A stretch of DNA of 56,765 nt. Source: Opitutia bacterium. GTDB lineage: Bacteria; Verrucomicrobiota; Verrucomicrobiia; Opitutales; Opitutaceae. The position numbers and the translations under genes were made by a program. Shown in pieces: positions 8,548 through 17,408 of the stretch. How positions within the stretch are numbered: position 1 is the first letter of the stretch; the number at the start of each line of letters is the position of its first letter. Below the pieces are notes generated by a model. That model did not search any database. It saw only the letters and a program-made list of their open reading frames with translations, and was not told the origin of the DNA. The stretch spans positions 1 to 56,765 of the forward strand of contig CANJCM010000022.1 of the NCBI GenBank assembly GCA_947472765.1. The letters run 5' to 3'.

Positions 8548-9390
8548 CTAGACGGAACGGCCCGGAGCCGGGCAGGAACCGGCGGTCGGAGCAGTCGAGT
8601 TGCGCGAACGAGAGTTCAGGATCGCGTCGAGTTCTCGGACAAGTTCGCGCACGCGCTGCTCACTGGTGTCCGGCGCAAGCGAACGGTGATCTTCGATGTC
8701 CTGCACCTTCTGATAGTTGTTGATGACGGCACCAACGATGAGGTTTACCAGCAGAAACGTCGCGATCACGATCCATGATACCTGGAAGGCCGTGAAAGCC
8801 CCCAGGGGCTGCCCAGCCTGGGCAAGCTCGTAGCGCATCCGGGTCCAGTCATCGCCGGTGAGGATGCGGAAGAGCGTGAAGCAAGACTCATGGATGCTGG
8901 CGAAGTAGGGTTGCATGGGGTGGCCGACGCCTCCGAACAGCTTCACCCCGATGACCGCGTAAACGTAGAAGAGGATGGTCGCGAGCAGCGCCACGTACTT
9001 CATGCTGGCGACCGATCGGAGCAGCACGGCGACGATCAGCCGCAGTTCCGGGATGGTCTTGACCAGCCGCAGCACGCGGAACACGCGAAGTATGCGCAAC
9101 ACCGGTCCAATGCCATTGGACGCCGGAACGAGCGCAGCGATGACGATCAGAAGGTCGAAGATGTTCCAACCGTCGCGGAAGAACGCCGACGTCGAGTCGC
9201 GAGCCAGGAATCTCAGGACGATTTCCACGAGGTAGATGCCGACGCAAACCGTCTCGATCGCCGCGATGGCCTGAAGCGCCGTCGCATCCGTCAGGTAGGT
9301 GCTCAGGCCGATGAGCACCGCGTTGACGATGATGACGGCAACGACGAAGTTGTTGAAGCGCGAGGATTGGACCAACGTTCGGAGGTTCAT
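8548..9390 (-). CDS. Voltage-gated cation channel, single-domain bacterial Nav/Cav type
   Basis: This 280-aa protein is one six-helix domain of the NaChBac superfamily. S1 starts at FNNFVVAVIIVNAVLIGLS. S4 carries a voltage-sensor ladder with a positive residue at every third position: R99, R102, R105, R108 and K111. The pore region FTLFRILTGDDWTRM places the selectivity filter TGDDW at residues 178-182, and S6 is FLLVNLIVGAVINNYQ. After S6 comes a polar, probably coiled-coil tail with VRELVRELDAIL, the usual tetramerisation element. NaChBac has TLESW at the filter and CatSper-type pores have TxDxW, so a filter with two aspartates may favour calcium. That is inference. The gene is 44 nt downstream of terC in the same direction. 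Confidence 0.9.
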   Translation of the reverse strand: MNLRTLVQSSRFNNFVVAVIIVNAVLIGLSTYLTDATALQAIAAIETVCVGIYLVEIVLRFLARDSTSAFFRDGWNIFDLLIVIAALVPASNGIGPVLRILRVFRVLRLVKTIPELRLIVAVLLRSVASMKYVALLATILFYVYAVIGVKLFGGVGHPMQPYFASIHESCFTLFRILTGDDWTRMRYELAQAGQPLGAFTAFQVSWIVIATFLLVNLIVGAVINNYQKVQDIEDHRSLAPDTSEQRVRELVRELDAILNSRSRNSTAPTAGSCPAPGRSV

Positions 9391-9434
9391 GTCAGTTCTT
9401 CACCCGGTGGGCGGCACGGTGTTGGCGCGGTTCC

Positions 9435-10634
9435 TCAGTGCCTCGGTCGCGAGCTCCCCGCAGTTGCCGCCCTGGCGGGAATCGCCACGCTCAGCACCGT
9501 TGCCAGCGCCAGCATGCCGACGACGACCAGCAGCGACACCGTCGTGTCGATCTTGATCGGATCGGCCTTGGCCATTCCGATTACGTTCAGGTACGGCGGT
9601 ACGCTCAGCAGCAACAGTTTCACGCCCACAAACGCGAGGATCAGGATCAACGCCGGCTTCAGGAACCGGAACTTCTGGATCAGTGCCGCCAGGCAGAAGT
9701 ACAGCGCCCGCAAGCCAAGAATCGCGAAGATGTTGCTCGTGAAAACAATGAAGGGGTCCGGGGTGATCGCGAAGATGGCCGGGATCGAGTCCACCGCAAA
9801 CACCAGATCGGTGATCTCGACCATGATCAGCGCGAGGAACAAGGGCGTGATCGCCCAGGCGGCGCTCAGCGAGCCCGCCGGTGCCGGGTCCATCACCTCT
9901 GTGCCGGCCGCGTTCTTCGTGTACGTCGGCTTGAGCGTCCGCTTGGTGAAGAACTTCTGCCCGTCGTGGAACTCCGTGACCCGGAAAAACCGTTTGCACA
10001 GCCGCACCGCGATGTTCTGCGAGACGTCGTCGTTGCCCTTGATCAGGGCCATCTTCAGGGCCGTCAGGATCAGGAACCCGCCGAACACGATCAGGATCCA
10101 CTGGTACTTCAGGATCATTCCAGCGCCCAGGAAGATCATCCCGCCGCGCATCACCAGCGCCCCGATGATGCCCCAGAAGAGCACGCGGTGCTGGTACTTT
10201 GGCGGCACCGCAAAGAACGCGAAGATCAGCGCGATGACGAAGATGTTGTCCATCGCGAGCGACTTCTCGACCACGTATCCCACGAGGTACTGCTTCGCCG
10301 CTTCCATTCCCTGCACCTCACCCGACACGATGAGCGGTGCACCGGCCTTGATCGCCTCCGACAGGCTATACTTGGCCGTGTCCAACCCCAGCCCTAGCCA
10401 GTGGTTCTCATACGCCATGTACACAAACCCGCTGAAGGCGAGGCCGCAGGTCAGCCAGATGACCGACCACGTGACCGCCTCTTTCATGGCGACCTCGTGG
10501 GCTTCGCGGTGAAAGACGCCAAGGTCCAGCGCCAGAAACACGACCACCAGACCGATGAACGCCACATACGCCCAGATCTTCAGATCGGCGGGATTCGACG
10601 TCGCGGTGGTGGCAAGGAGCAGCAGTTCATTCAT
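9435..10634 (-). CDS. TerC/Alx family integral membrane protein
   Basis: This 399-aa protein has about nine hydrophobic segments. Two conserved acidic membrane motifs define the family: VVEKSLAMDNIFVIALIFAF in the first half and VEITDLVFAVDSIPAIFAIT in the second. TerC/Alx proteins are linked to manganese export and to loading of exported metalloproteins. The exact ion here is unknown. The start is the ATG of MNELLLLATTAT; eight upstream codons in frame carry no hydrophobic or conserved sequence. The HPF-like gene ends 13 nt upstream, suggesting co-transcription. I looked for a yybP-ykoY manganese riboswitch upstream and did not see one. Confidence 0.88.
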   Translation of the reverse strand: MNELLLLATTATSNPADLKIWAYVAFIGLVVVFLALDLGVFHREAHEVAMKEAVTWSVIWLTCGLAFSGFVYMAYENHWLGLGLDTAKYSLSEAIKAGAPLIVSGEVQGMEAAKQYLVGYVVEKSLAMDNIFVIALIFAFFAVPPKYQHRVLFWGIIGALVMRGGMIFLGAGMILKYQWILIVFGGFLILTALKMALIKGNDDVSQNIAVRLCKRFFRVTEFHDGQKFFTKRTLKPTYTKNAAGTEVMDPAPAGSLSAAWAITPLFLALIMVEITDLVFAVDSIPAIFAITPDPFIVFTSNIFAILGLRALYFCLAALIQKFRFLKPALILILAFVGVKLLLLSVPPYLNVIGMAKADPIKIDTTVSLLVVVGMLALATVLSVAIPARAATAGSSRPRH

Positions 10635-10647
10635 GACGAAATCGCAT

Positions 10648-11082
10648 CTACTGGCCACTGACCGAAAGGAAACTGAATTCCCCGCGGGAGGGGTTTAGCG
10701 GGTGCCACACCCTGGTTCTTCGGCAGCGCCCGGGCCGGGTGGTCAACGCCCCGTCCACTCCGCGGACGAGGAGCACAGAGAACTCCCGTTCGACGGGGAT
10801 GAATTTCTCCAGCACCCGTGTGCGCCGCGACCATCCCCGGCAGAAGCGCCGCCCCGCCTGCGCCGGCGATGGCCGCCCGCAGGCCACGGCATGCAGGTCG
10901 GGCCCGGGAACGCGCAGCTGAATGCTGGCCGGGTAGCGCGGGCTGCCTTCCTGGTGGTCGGTGAACCGGACCGTCGCCTCCTCAATACGCTGGCGGTCGG
11001 CCAGCGCAATGAGACGGGATTCGATCAGGAACTCGAGCGCGGCGGAGCGGCGCGTATTGCCAGGCTGGATGGTGAGTTTCAC
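10648..11082 (-). CDS. HPF/RaiA-like ribosome-associated protein, unusual C-terminus
   Basis: The first 75 residues look like the small hibernation-factor fold found in short Hpf relatives: MKLTIQPGNTRRSAALEFLI, then IEEATVRFTDHQEGSPRYPA, then IQLRVPGPDLHAVACG. Family members continue with an amphipathic helix of the type AVQKALAEL. Here the continuation is arginine-rich (GRRFCRGWSRRTRVLEKF) and then extends about 45 further residues with no family resemblance, up to a stop 13 nt before the terC start. Either the C-terminal part is divergent or an old frameshift has altered it. HPF proteins bind the 30S decoding site in stress. I am confident of the N-terminal half only. Confidence 0.5.
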   Translation of the reverse strand: MKLTIQPGNTRRSAALEFLIESRLIALADRQRIEEATVRFTDHQEGSPRYPASIQLRVPGPDLHAVACGRPSPAQAGRRFCRGWSRRTRVLEKFIPVEREFSVLLVRGVDGALTTRPGRCRRTRVWHPLNPSRGEFSFLSVSGQ

Positions 11083-11539
11083 TCCGCCAAGGTAGCAGCC
11101 TTTGCCTGCTTCGAATAATACTAAGGTAGACAGGATCCATTAGCTTAAAGCTAAGTGGCTCACTCGATCCGGGAGTGCCTGAATTATCACCATCGGCGCG
11201 GTTTCTGGATGGTGGCGCGCGGCGGAGAATCTCCGCGTCTCGCCGCCGTCATGGCGCGCATGGTTGCCCCGGGCCCTGAAAGTGACCCGGCAGGAACTTC
11301 GGGCGGTCACCGACTTCGTCGGCGGGCCATCGTCGGCACCTGGCAGGATTCGATCTCCAAGAAGTTGCGATCGAAGCGGATGTTTTCCCCGGCGAGGTGG
11401 TCGCTCCGAACCGGGGCTTCGCCCAAAAGACAGGCGGGCTTGCATGGGGCCCGTTCCCAACGAAGTGGGGCTCGACAGAAATTCCCGCAGGGGCGTGGTT
11501 CGTCCACGCCCGACGGCCCAAGGCGTTTCTCAGCCGTCT
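11083..11539. other. Intergenic stretch with one REP-like hairpin, no supported gene
   Basis: This 457-bp gap lies between the HPF-like gene start (minus) and the pheA stop (minus). The open frames here on both strands are arginine/glycine/proline-rich shadows. The region from 11140 to 11300 is rich in short inverted repeats, such as GCGGAGA/TCTCCGC near 11222-11236. A clean hairpin at 11491-11511 belongs to the repeat family described separately. Confidence 0.5.
11487..11511 (+). repeat. REP-like hairpin, GCAG head
   Basis: GCAG at 11487-11490 precedes an exact 8-bp stem, GGGCGTGG/CCACGCCC, with loop TTCGT. It matches the hairpin at 45666-45690 in stem layout and in the loop's TCGT, with a compensating base-pair change at the top of the stem. 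It stands alone, without an inverted partner. Confidence 0.6.
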
Positions 11540-12619
11540 TTAAGTGGCGGACGGATAACTGCCGAGCCACTTCACCAGCGGACAGAACTTCCGCAACTCC
11601 GCGACCGCCGCGCGCATGTTCTCGTCCTCGTAGTGCCCGGTCACATCGAGGAAGAAGTAATAATCCCACGGACGCTTCTTGCTCGGACGCGACTCGATCT
11701 TCGAAAGATTAATCCCGCGCTCGGCCAGCGGCATCAGCATCTTCAGCAGCGCGCCGGAATGCGACGCCGCCTCGTCACCGAGGGAAACCAACAGGCTCGT
11801 GATGTCCTTGCCGCCGCCGACCGCGCCGGACGGCTTCCGGCCAATCACGAAGAACCGCGTCGTGTTGTCGGCCTTGTCCTGAATGTTTCGCTCCACGACC
11901 GGCACGCCGTAGTGCTCGGCCGCAAGTTCTCCCGCCACGGCCGCCGCGCCCTTTTCCTCCTTGGCGCGCTGGACGGCGCGCGAGGTGCTCGGCGCATCAA
12001 TCAACTGGGCATGCGGCAGATGCCGCTGCAGCCAGTTCCGGCACTGGGCCAGCGCCTGATCCTTCGAATACACCCGCTCGATGCCCTCGAGCGGCGAGTT
12101 CGAGATGAGGGCGTGGTTTATCTCGAGATAGATTTGAGCGACGATCTTGAGGTCGCTCTCCACAAAGCTGTCGAGGGCCTCGCGCACCGAACCCTCGGTG
12201 GAGTTCTCGATTGGGATCACCGCGTAGTCGGTCTCCCCTTTCTCCACCGCCGTGAAGATGTCGTGAACACTCGCCATCGCGTGGTAATCGACCGAGGCGC
12301 CGAACTTCTTCAGCGCGGCCGAATGCGTGTTGCTGGCTTCGGGCCCGAGGTACGCGATCATCAGCGGCTTCTCCAACGCGATCGCCGCGGACATGATCTC
12401 CCGATAAATCGCGCGCAGGGCATCGTTCTTGATCGGACCCTGATTCTGGCCGGTCACCTTGCGAAAAACCGCGTCCTCGCGCTCGGCGACGTAAATCTGT
12501 CCACCCTGGCTGCGCTTCACTTTTCCAATTTCCGCCGCCAGTGCGAGGCGCTGGTTGAGGAGCGTCACCAGCTGCTTGTCCAGCCCATCGATCTGATCGC
12601 GAATCGGCCCGAGGTCCAT
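11540..12619 (-). CDS. pheA: Bifunctional chorismate mutase / prephenate dehydratase
   Basis: This 359-aa enzyme makes phenylpyruvate for phenylalanine synthesis. Residues 1-85 are an AroQ-type chorismate mutase (MDLGPIRDQIDGLDKQLVTL, ending REIMSAAIALE). Residues 87-270 are the prephenate dehydratase domain with IAYLGPEASNTHSAAL, then VIPIENSTEGSV and NTTRFFVIG. The rest is an ACT regulatory domain, including SGALLKMLMPLAERGINLSK and IESRPSK, the ESRP motif that binds phenylalanine. Feedback inhibition is therefore expected. The start is the ATG at 12619, five bases after the scpB stop; longer frames would overlap scpB. It is the second gene of a scpB-pheA operon. Confidence 0.96.
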   Translation of the reverse strand: MDLGPIRDQIDGLDKQLVTLLNQRLALAAEIGKVKRSQGGQIYVAEREDAVFRKVTGQNQGPIKNDALRAIYREIMSAAIALEKPLMIAYLGPEASNTHSAALKKFGASVDYHAMASVHDIFTAVEKGETDYAVIPIENSTEGSVREALDSFVESDLKIVAQIYLEINHALISNSPLEGIERVYSKDQALAQCRNWLQRHLPHAQLIDAPSTSRAVQRAKEEKGAAAVAGELAAEHYGVPVVERNIQDKADNTTRFFVIGRKPSGAVGGGKDITSLLVSLGDEAASHSGALLKMLMPLAERGINLSKIESRPSKKRPWDYYFFLDVTGHYEDENMRAAVAELRKFCPLVKWLGSYPSAT

Positions 12620-12624
12620 GGTGG

Positions 12625-13536
12625 TTAGGGCGTGAGTTTGGTTTCCTCGTTCGCGGTGGCGGCCGGAGCCGCCTCCGTGGACTCGACGGAGGCCGGGGTG
12701 TCGACGCTCAGGGTCGCGGCTTCGAGCGGCAATTGCTCGTTCGCCAGGCCCATGTCCGTGTCGTCCGGCGTGTGTGAATTCGTCGAGGTCTTGAGCCACT
12801 CGTCGATCTGGCGCGACGAGAGCACGTCGGAGGCCGGCAGTTCGTCGAGTGACTTGATGCCAACGAATTCGAGAAACTGATCGGTCGTGCCGTATTGAAT
12901 CGGCCGGCCGGGAGTGTCCGCGCGGCCGACCACGTAAACGAGCTCGCGCTCGAGCAGCTTGTTGACGCCCGCCTCGGCGGAGACGCCGCGAATGGTCTCG
13001 ATCTCGCCGCGCGTCACGGGCTGCCGGTACGCGATGACCGCCAGCGTTTCGAGCGACGACTGGCTCAGCTTCACCGGCGGCGGTTCCTGGCGCAGGATGC
13101 GGACCCAGCGCGCGAAACGCGGATGCGTTACGAGTCGGTAGCCGGCGTTGCCCTCGATCAGCAGAATCCCGTCGTCCGCAGCTCGGAGGTCGGCGGCGAT
13201 CTCATCCATCGCCTCGCGAATCTGCGTGGCCGTGATCAGCGACGGCACCTCGGCGTAGAGTTCGGGATCCTGCGGCGTTTCGACAAATACCTCGGCCGGT
13301 TCGACGGGGACCTCCGCGGGTGCACCTTCCGGAGCAGTTTCCGCAACCGGATCGGCGGCGACGGCTTCAGATGAGTCAGGCGTCGCGTCCGGGGCTTCGT
13401 CCGCTTGTTCCTCCAACGGCAGGGCCGACGCGGAATCGTGAAACCGCGTGAAGGCGGCCTGGACGTCCTTGATCGCGAGCGGCTGATTGGACGACAGCAG
13501 CAGTGCTTTCAGGACTTTTTTCAGGTTGAAGGCCAT
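12625..13536 (-). CDS. scpB: Segregation and condensation protein B
   Basis: This 303-aa protein is the ScpB winged-helix subunit of the SMC-ScpAB chromosome-condensation complex. MAFNLKKVLKALLLSSNQPL opens the first winged helix. The core motifs SSLETLAVIAYRQPVTRGEI, then IRGVSAEAGVNKLLERELV and the Y.TT..FL.fFGI-type YGTTDQFLEFVGIKSLDEL are all present. An acidic, proline-rich insert of about 55 residues (from ALPLEEQADEAPDA to QDPELYAEV) interrupts the first winged-helix domain, and a low-complexity tail of about 50 residues follows the core. The ATG at 13536 directly precedes the fold. The gene is divergent from ilvD across 150 bp. No scpA is in the window. Confidence 0.92.
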   Translation of the reverse strand: MAFNLKKVLKALLLSSNQPLAIKDVQAAFTRFHDSASALPLEEQADEAPDATPDSSEAVAADPVAETAPEGAPAEVPVEPAEVFVETPQDPELYAEVPSLITATQIREAMDEIAADLRAADDGILLIEGNAGYRLVTHPRFARWVRILRQEPPPVKLSQSSLETLAVIAYRQPVTRGEIETIRGVSAEAGVNKLLERELVYVVGRADTPGRPIQYGTTDQFLEFVGIKSLDELPASDVLSSRQIDEWLKTSTNSHTPDDTDMGLANEQLPLEAATLSVDTPASVESTEAAPAATANEETKLTP

Positions 13537-13686
13537 GCAGGGAAAATCGCGAGCAGTGATGCGGCGGCTTAACCGGCACGCAATAGGAATTTCTTTCGCG
13601 GCCATTGTGCGGTTGCGCCGCGAGTTTGACCCGGAACGCGCTTGCCCGGCCGTGGGCGCTCTGGTCTTCTGCGACCGATTTTATCC

Positions 13687-15390
13687 ATGAGCTCCGCCCC
13701 TGATTCCACCCGCAAATATTCCTCTGTCGTCCATGACGGCCCAAGCCGCGCCGGCGCGCGCTCCATGCTCCGCCCGGTCGGATTCTCCGAAGAGGATTTC
13801 AAGAAGCCCGTGGTCGGCATCGCCTCCCTCTGGAGCATGGTCACGCCCTGCAACATGCATCTCGACCAGCTCTCGCGCGACGCCGAGAGCGGCGCGAATG
13901 CGGCCGGCGGCAAGGCCATCGTCTTCGGCACCATCACGGTGTCCGATGGCATCAGCATGGGCACTCCGGGCATGCGTTACTCGCTCGTGTCGCGCGAGGT
14001 GATCGCCGACTCGATCGAGACGGTCGCGGGCGCGGAGGGCTTCGACGCCGTTGTCACGGTCGGAGGTTGCGACAAGAACATGCCCGGCTGCGTCATGGCC
14101 CTCGCGCGCCTGAACCGGCCCGGCGTTTTCGTCTACGGTGGCACTATCATGCCGGGCTTCCACCCGGACTCGAAGAAGGAGTGCGACATCGTTTCCGTGT
14201 ACGAGGCGGTCGGTCAACACGCCGCGCACAAGCTCGACGACCAGGGCTTGGAGAAGATCGAGGCCTGCGCCATTCCCGGACCGGGCTCCTGTGGCGGCAT
14301 GTACACCGCCAACACGATGGCGTGCGCCATTGAAGCGCTCGGCATGAGCCTCCCGAACAGCTCCTCCCAGATCGCAATTTCCAAGGAGAAGAAGGAGGAC
14401 TGCATCAACGCCGGCTCGGCTGCGGTCGCCTTGCTCAAGGCCGACATCAAGCCCCGCGACATCATGACGCGGAAGGCGTTTGAGAACGCGATCACCGTTA
14501 CCATCTCGCTCGGCGGCTCCACCAACGCGGTCCTTCACCTGCTCGCGATGGCTCATAGCGCGGGCGTGAAGCTCTCCATCGACGACTTCACCAAGATCGG
14601 CAAACGCGTGCCGGTCCTCGCTGATCTCAAGCCGTCCGGCAAATACGGCATGGTTCATCTCACCCGCATCGGCGGCCTCACGCCGCTGATGAAGATGCTG
14701 CTCGATGCCGGCTTGCTCCACGGCGACTGCATCACCGTCACGGGCAAGACCATCGCCGAGAACCTCCGCGGCGTGAAGCCCTACCCCACCGACCAGGACG
14801 TTGTCCGTCCCCTCTCGAATCCGATCAAGCCGGACAGCCACCTGCGCGTCCTTTACGGCAACCTCGCCCCAACTGGAGCCGTCGCGAAAATCTCCGGCAA
14901 GGAAGGTCTCGAGTTCACCGGCAAGGCCATCGTGTTTGAAAACGAGGAGTCGTCGCTCGCCGCGATCCTCGACGGTCGCGTCAAGGCCGGGCACGTCGTC
15001 GTCATTCGTAACGAAGGTCCCGTGGGCGGCCCGGGCATGCGCGAGATGCTCTCCCCGACCGGCGCCATCATGGGCAAGGGCCTCGGGGCGGACGTCGCGC
15101 TAATTACGGACGGTCGCTTCTCCGGTGGCAGCCGCGGTTTCGTCGTCGGTCACATCACCCCGGAAGCGGCGCTCGGCGGCCCGATCGGAATCATCAAGAA
15201 CGGCGACTCGATCACGATCAACGCGGTGAAGAACGAGATCACGATCAACATTCCGGCCAAGGACTACAAGGCCCGCCTGAAGGCCTGGAAGCCGAAGAAG
15301 ATGAAGGAAACGCGTGGTGTGCTCGCCAAGTATGCCAAGCTGGTGACCAGCGCCTCCGAAGGTGCCGTGACGGACAAGAATCTCTTCTGA
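13687..15390 (+). CDS. ilvD: Dihydroxy-acid dehydratase
   Basis: This 567-aa enzyme catalyses the third common step of isoleucine/valine synthesis, converting 2,3-dihydroxy acids to 2-keto acids. It is of normal IlvD/Edd length. Iron-sulfur ligands are visible in [19 protein letters not shown], with cysteines at residues 128 and 135. Other signatures are [23 protein letters not shown], then [15 protein letters not shown] and [19 protein letters not shown]. The ATG at 13687 follows a short AT-rich stretch. The gene is followed by pgi after 88 bp with no clear terminator, so the two may be read together. Confidence 0.97.
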   Translation: MSSAPDSTRKYSSVVHDGPSRAGARSMLRPVGFSEEDFKKPVVGIASLWSMVTPCNMHLDQLSRDAESGANAAGGKAIVFGTITVSDGISMGTPGMRYSLVSREVIADSIETVAGAEGFDAVVTVGGCDKNMPGCVMALARLNRPGVFVYGGTIMPGFHPDSKKECDIVSVYEAVGQHAAHKLDDQGLEKIEACAIPGPGSCGGMYTANTMACAIEALGMSLPNSSSQIAISKEKKEDCINAGSAAVALLKADIKPRDIMTRKAFENAITVTISLGGSTNAVLHLLAMAHSAGVKLSIDDFTKIGKRVPVLADLKPSGKYGMVHLTRIGGLTPLMKMLLDAGLLHGDCITVTGKTIAENLRGVKPYPTDQDVVRPLSNPIKPDSHLRVLYGNLAPTGAVAKISGKEGLEFTGKAIVFENEESSLAAILDGRVKAGHVVVIRNEGPVGGPGMREMLSPTGAIMGKGLGADVALITDGRFSGGSRGFVVGHITPEAALGGPIGIIKNGDSITINAVKNEITINIPAKDYKARLKAWKPKKMKETRGVLAKYAKLVTSASEGAVTDKNLF

Positions 15391-15478
15391 GATTGCCTCG
15401 TTTCGCGTCCGGCCGCCGCGCGCGCAGCGCCGGCCGGGTGCAACTGGTCTTCTGCGCGCTCCTCCTCCCTCCGCTCCC

Positions 15479-17062
15479 ATGACCTGGTCCCGCTTCAAGG
15501 CTCACCACTACCCGAACGCGGATCTGGGCGTCGCGCTCGATATCAGCCGCATCCCATTCCCGGATGATTTCCTCACCGGGATGGAGCCCACGATGCAACG
15601 AGCGTTCTCCGATCTCGTGAAGCTCGAGGGCGGCGCGATCGCCAACCCGGACGAGAACCGGATGGTCGGACACTACTGGCTGCGGGCGCCGCATCTGGCG
15701 CCGGCACCGGACATCGCCGAGCAAATCACGTCGACACTCGCGGCCATCAAGGCGTTTACGGCCAAGGTTCACGCGGGCGAGATCGCCGGACCCAAGGGCA
15801 AGTTTCGCCACCTGCTTGTCATCGGCATCGGCGGCTCGGCCCTCGGACCGCAGCTGGTGAGTCACGCGCTCGGCCAGCCCCGCAAGGATCGGCTCTCGGT
15901 CACGTTCTTCGACAACACCGACCCCGACGGCATGGACTACGTGCTCGGCGGACTGCGGCGCCAGCTCGCGAAAACGCTGGTGCTCGTCATTTCGAAATCG
16001 GGTGGCACCGCCGAAACGCGCAACGGGATGCTCGAAGCCATCGCCGCGTTCCAGACCGAGAAGCTCGATCACCGCCAGCATTTCGTCGCCATCACCGGCG
16101 CCGGGTCGAAGCTCGACCAGACGGCGACGGCCGAAAGCTGGCTGGCGAAGTTTCCGATGTGGGACTGGGTCGGCGGCCGCACAAGTGAACTCAGTGCGGT
16201 CGGCCTCCTGCCCGCGGCCCTCCAAGGCATCGACATCCAGGCGATGCTCGATGGCGCAGCCGCAATGGACGATGTCACCCGTTACCCAGTGACGGCGCAG
16301 AACCCCGCGGCGCTCATGGCGCTGATGTGGTACTTTGCATCCGAAGGCCGCGGCGCGAAGGATCTCGTGGTGTTACCCTACAAGGATCGGCTGCTGCTGT
16401 TCTCGCGCTACCTCCAGCAACTCGTGATGGAATCGATCGGCAAGGAGTTCGATCTCTCCGGCCGCGTGGTGAACCAGGGCCTCTCCGTCTACGGCAACAA
16501 GGGTTCGACCGATCAGCACGCGTACGTCCAGCAGCTTCGCGAGGGCGTGAATAATTTCTTCGTCACCTTCATCGAGGTCCTGAAGGACCGCGACGCCAAG
16601 ACCTCGCTCGAGGTCGATCCCGGTGTGACCAGCGGCGATTATCTCCAGGGCTTCCTGCTGGGAACGCGCGAAGCGCTGACCGAAAAGAACCGGCACTCCA
16701 TTACCCTGACCATCCCGGACGTCTCACCCCGCACGCTCGGCATGTTGGTCGCCCTCTATGAGCGCGCTGTCGGTCTCTACGCCTCGCTCGTCGGGATCAA
16801 CGCCTACCACCAGCCCGGTGTCGAAGCGGGCAAGAAGGCCGCCGGCGGCGTGATTACGCTGAAGCGGAAAATCACGGCGGCCCTGAAGGCGGCGGGCGGG
16901 GCATCGTTCACCGCCGAGAAACTTGCCCTCGAACTCGGTGCGGTCGAAGAGACCGAACTGGTTTTCAAGATCCTCGAGCACCTCGCGGCCAACAAGAGCA
17001 GCGGCGTGCGGAAACGGGCGCGCCACCCTTGGTTCGAGTCCCAATATCGGATCTCGGCGTAG
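15479..17062 (+). CDS. pgi: Glucose-6-phosphate isomerase
   Basis: This 527-aa enzyme interconverts glucose-6-phosphate and fructose-6-phosphate. It contains the phosphosugar-binding SIS elements [17 protein letters not shown] and [16 protein letters not shown], and the PGI signature region with [14 protein letters not shown]. Further on are [38 protein letters not shown] and [13 protein letters not shown]. The C-terminal part ([14 protein letters not shown] to [13 protein letters not shown]) resembles the winged-helix-like end seen in Pgi of Verrucomicrobia and relatives. The start is an ATG eight bases after a CTCCTCC tract. Confidence 0.96.
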   Translation: MTWSRFKAHHYPNADLGVALDISRIPFPDDFLTGMEPTMQRAFSDLVKLEGGAIANPDENRMVGHYWLRAPHLAPAPDIAEQITSTLAAIKAFTAKVHAGEIAGPKGKFRHLLVIGIGGSALGPQLVSHALGQPRKDRLSVTFFDNTDPDGMDYVLGGLRRQLAKTLVLVISKSGGTAETRNGMLEAIAAFQTEKLDHRQHFVAITGAGSKLDQTATAESWLAKFPMWDWVGGRTSELSAVGLLPAALQGIDIQAMLDGAAAMDDVTRYPVTAQNPAALMALMWYFASEGRGAKDLVVLPYKDRLLLFSRYLQQLVMESIGKEFDLSGRVVNQGLSVYGNKGSTDQHAYVQQLREGVNNFFVTFIEVLKDRDAKTSLEVDPGVTSGDYLQGFLLGTREALTEKNRHSITLTIPDVSPRTLGMLVALYERAVGLYASLVGINAYHQPGVEAGKKAAGGVITLKRKITAALKAAGGASFTAEKLALELGAVEETELVFKILEHLAANKSSGVRKRARHPWFESQYRISA

Positions 17063-17137
17063 GTCGGGGCCCGGTCCGGCCGCAATCAACACCGCGCTCT
17101 TGCAGAACGCCCTTTCGACTGTATTAGTCACCGCACC

Positions 17138-17302
17138 ATGACCTCGCTCAAGAAGACCGTCCTCGTCGGCCTCCTCGTGTCGTTCGGCGCTTTGCTGGGC
17201 GGATGCTCCACCAACGGGCCCAAGAAGTCGGCCATTCCGTGGAGTGCTCCCGCCGCGTGGGAAGGTCAGATTCCTGGCATGGGCCAGCCGATGGGTCGCT
17301 AA
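17138..17302 (+). CDS. Small lipoprotein, 54 aa
   Basis: This short frame starts MTSLKKTVLVGLLVSFGALL and continues GGCSTNGPKKSAIPWSAPAA, an unmistakable lipoprotein signal with the lipidated cysteine at residue 23. The mature part is only 32 residues, ending IPGMGQPMGR. It therefore resembles entericidin-like or Opitutaceae-specific small lipoproteins, though I cannot assign a family. Codon third positions are GC-rich, as in neighbouring genes. It lies 75 bp after pgi and 36 bp before a strong terminator, so it can be expressed as a short transcript of its own or as the end of the ilvD-pgi unit. Confidence 0.78.
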   Translation: MTSLKKTVLVGLLVSFGALLGGCSTNGPKKSAIPWSAPAAWEGQIPGMGQPMGR

Positions 17303-17337
17303 GGCCCGGTATATTTTTCGCCCTCGCGGGCTCTTCG

Positions 17338-17363
17338 AAATCCGGCTTCGGCCGGATTTTTTT
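17338..17363 (+). terminator. Rho-independent terminator with UUCG tetraloop
   Basis: AATCCGGC pairs with GCCGGATT around a TTCG tetraloop and is followed by a run of seven T residues. It lies 36 bp after the small lipoprotein stop and 46 bp before rsmI. Confidence 0.93.
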
Positions 17364-17408
17364 GTTGGGGGTCGGGAAAGCCGCGTGGAGTATCCCCCGC
17401 CCGCTTTC

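Noticed and set aside
8890-10512. A 540-codon plus-strand frame
   Set aside because: Antisense to the channel and terC genes, both of which have family motifs on the minus strand.
10635-10760. Possible manganese riboswitch (yybP-ykoY) upstream of terC
   Set aside because: The conserved loops of that riboswitch are not visible and the HPF-like frame occupies the space.
11264-12628. A 454-codon plus-strand frame
   Set aside because: Antisense to pheA.
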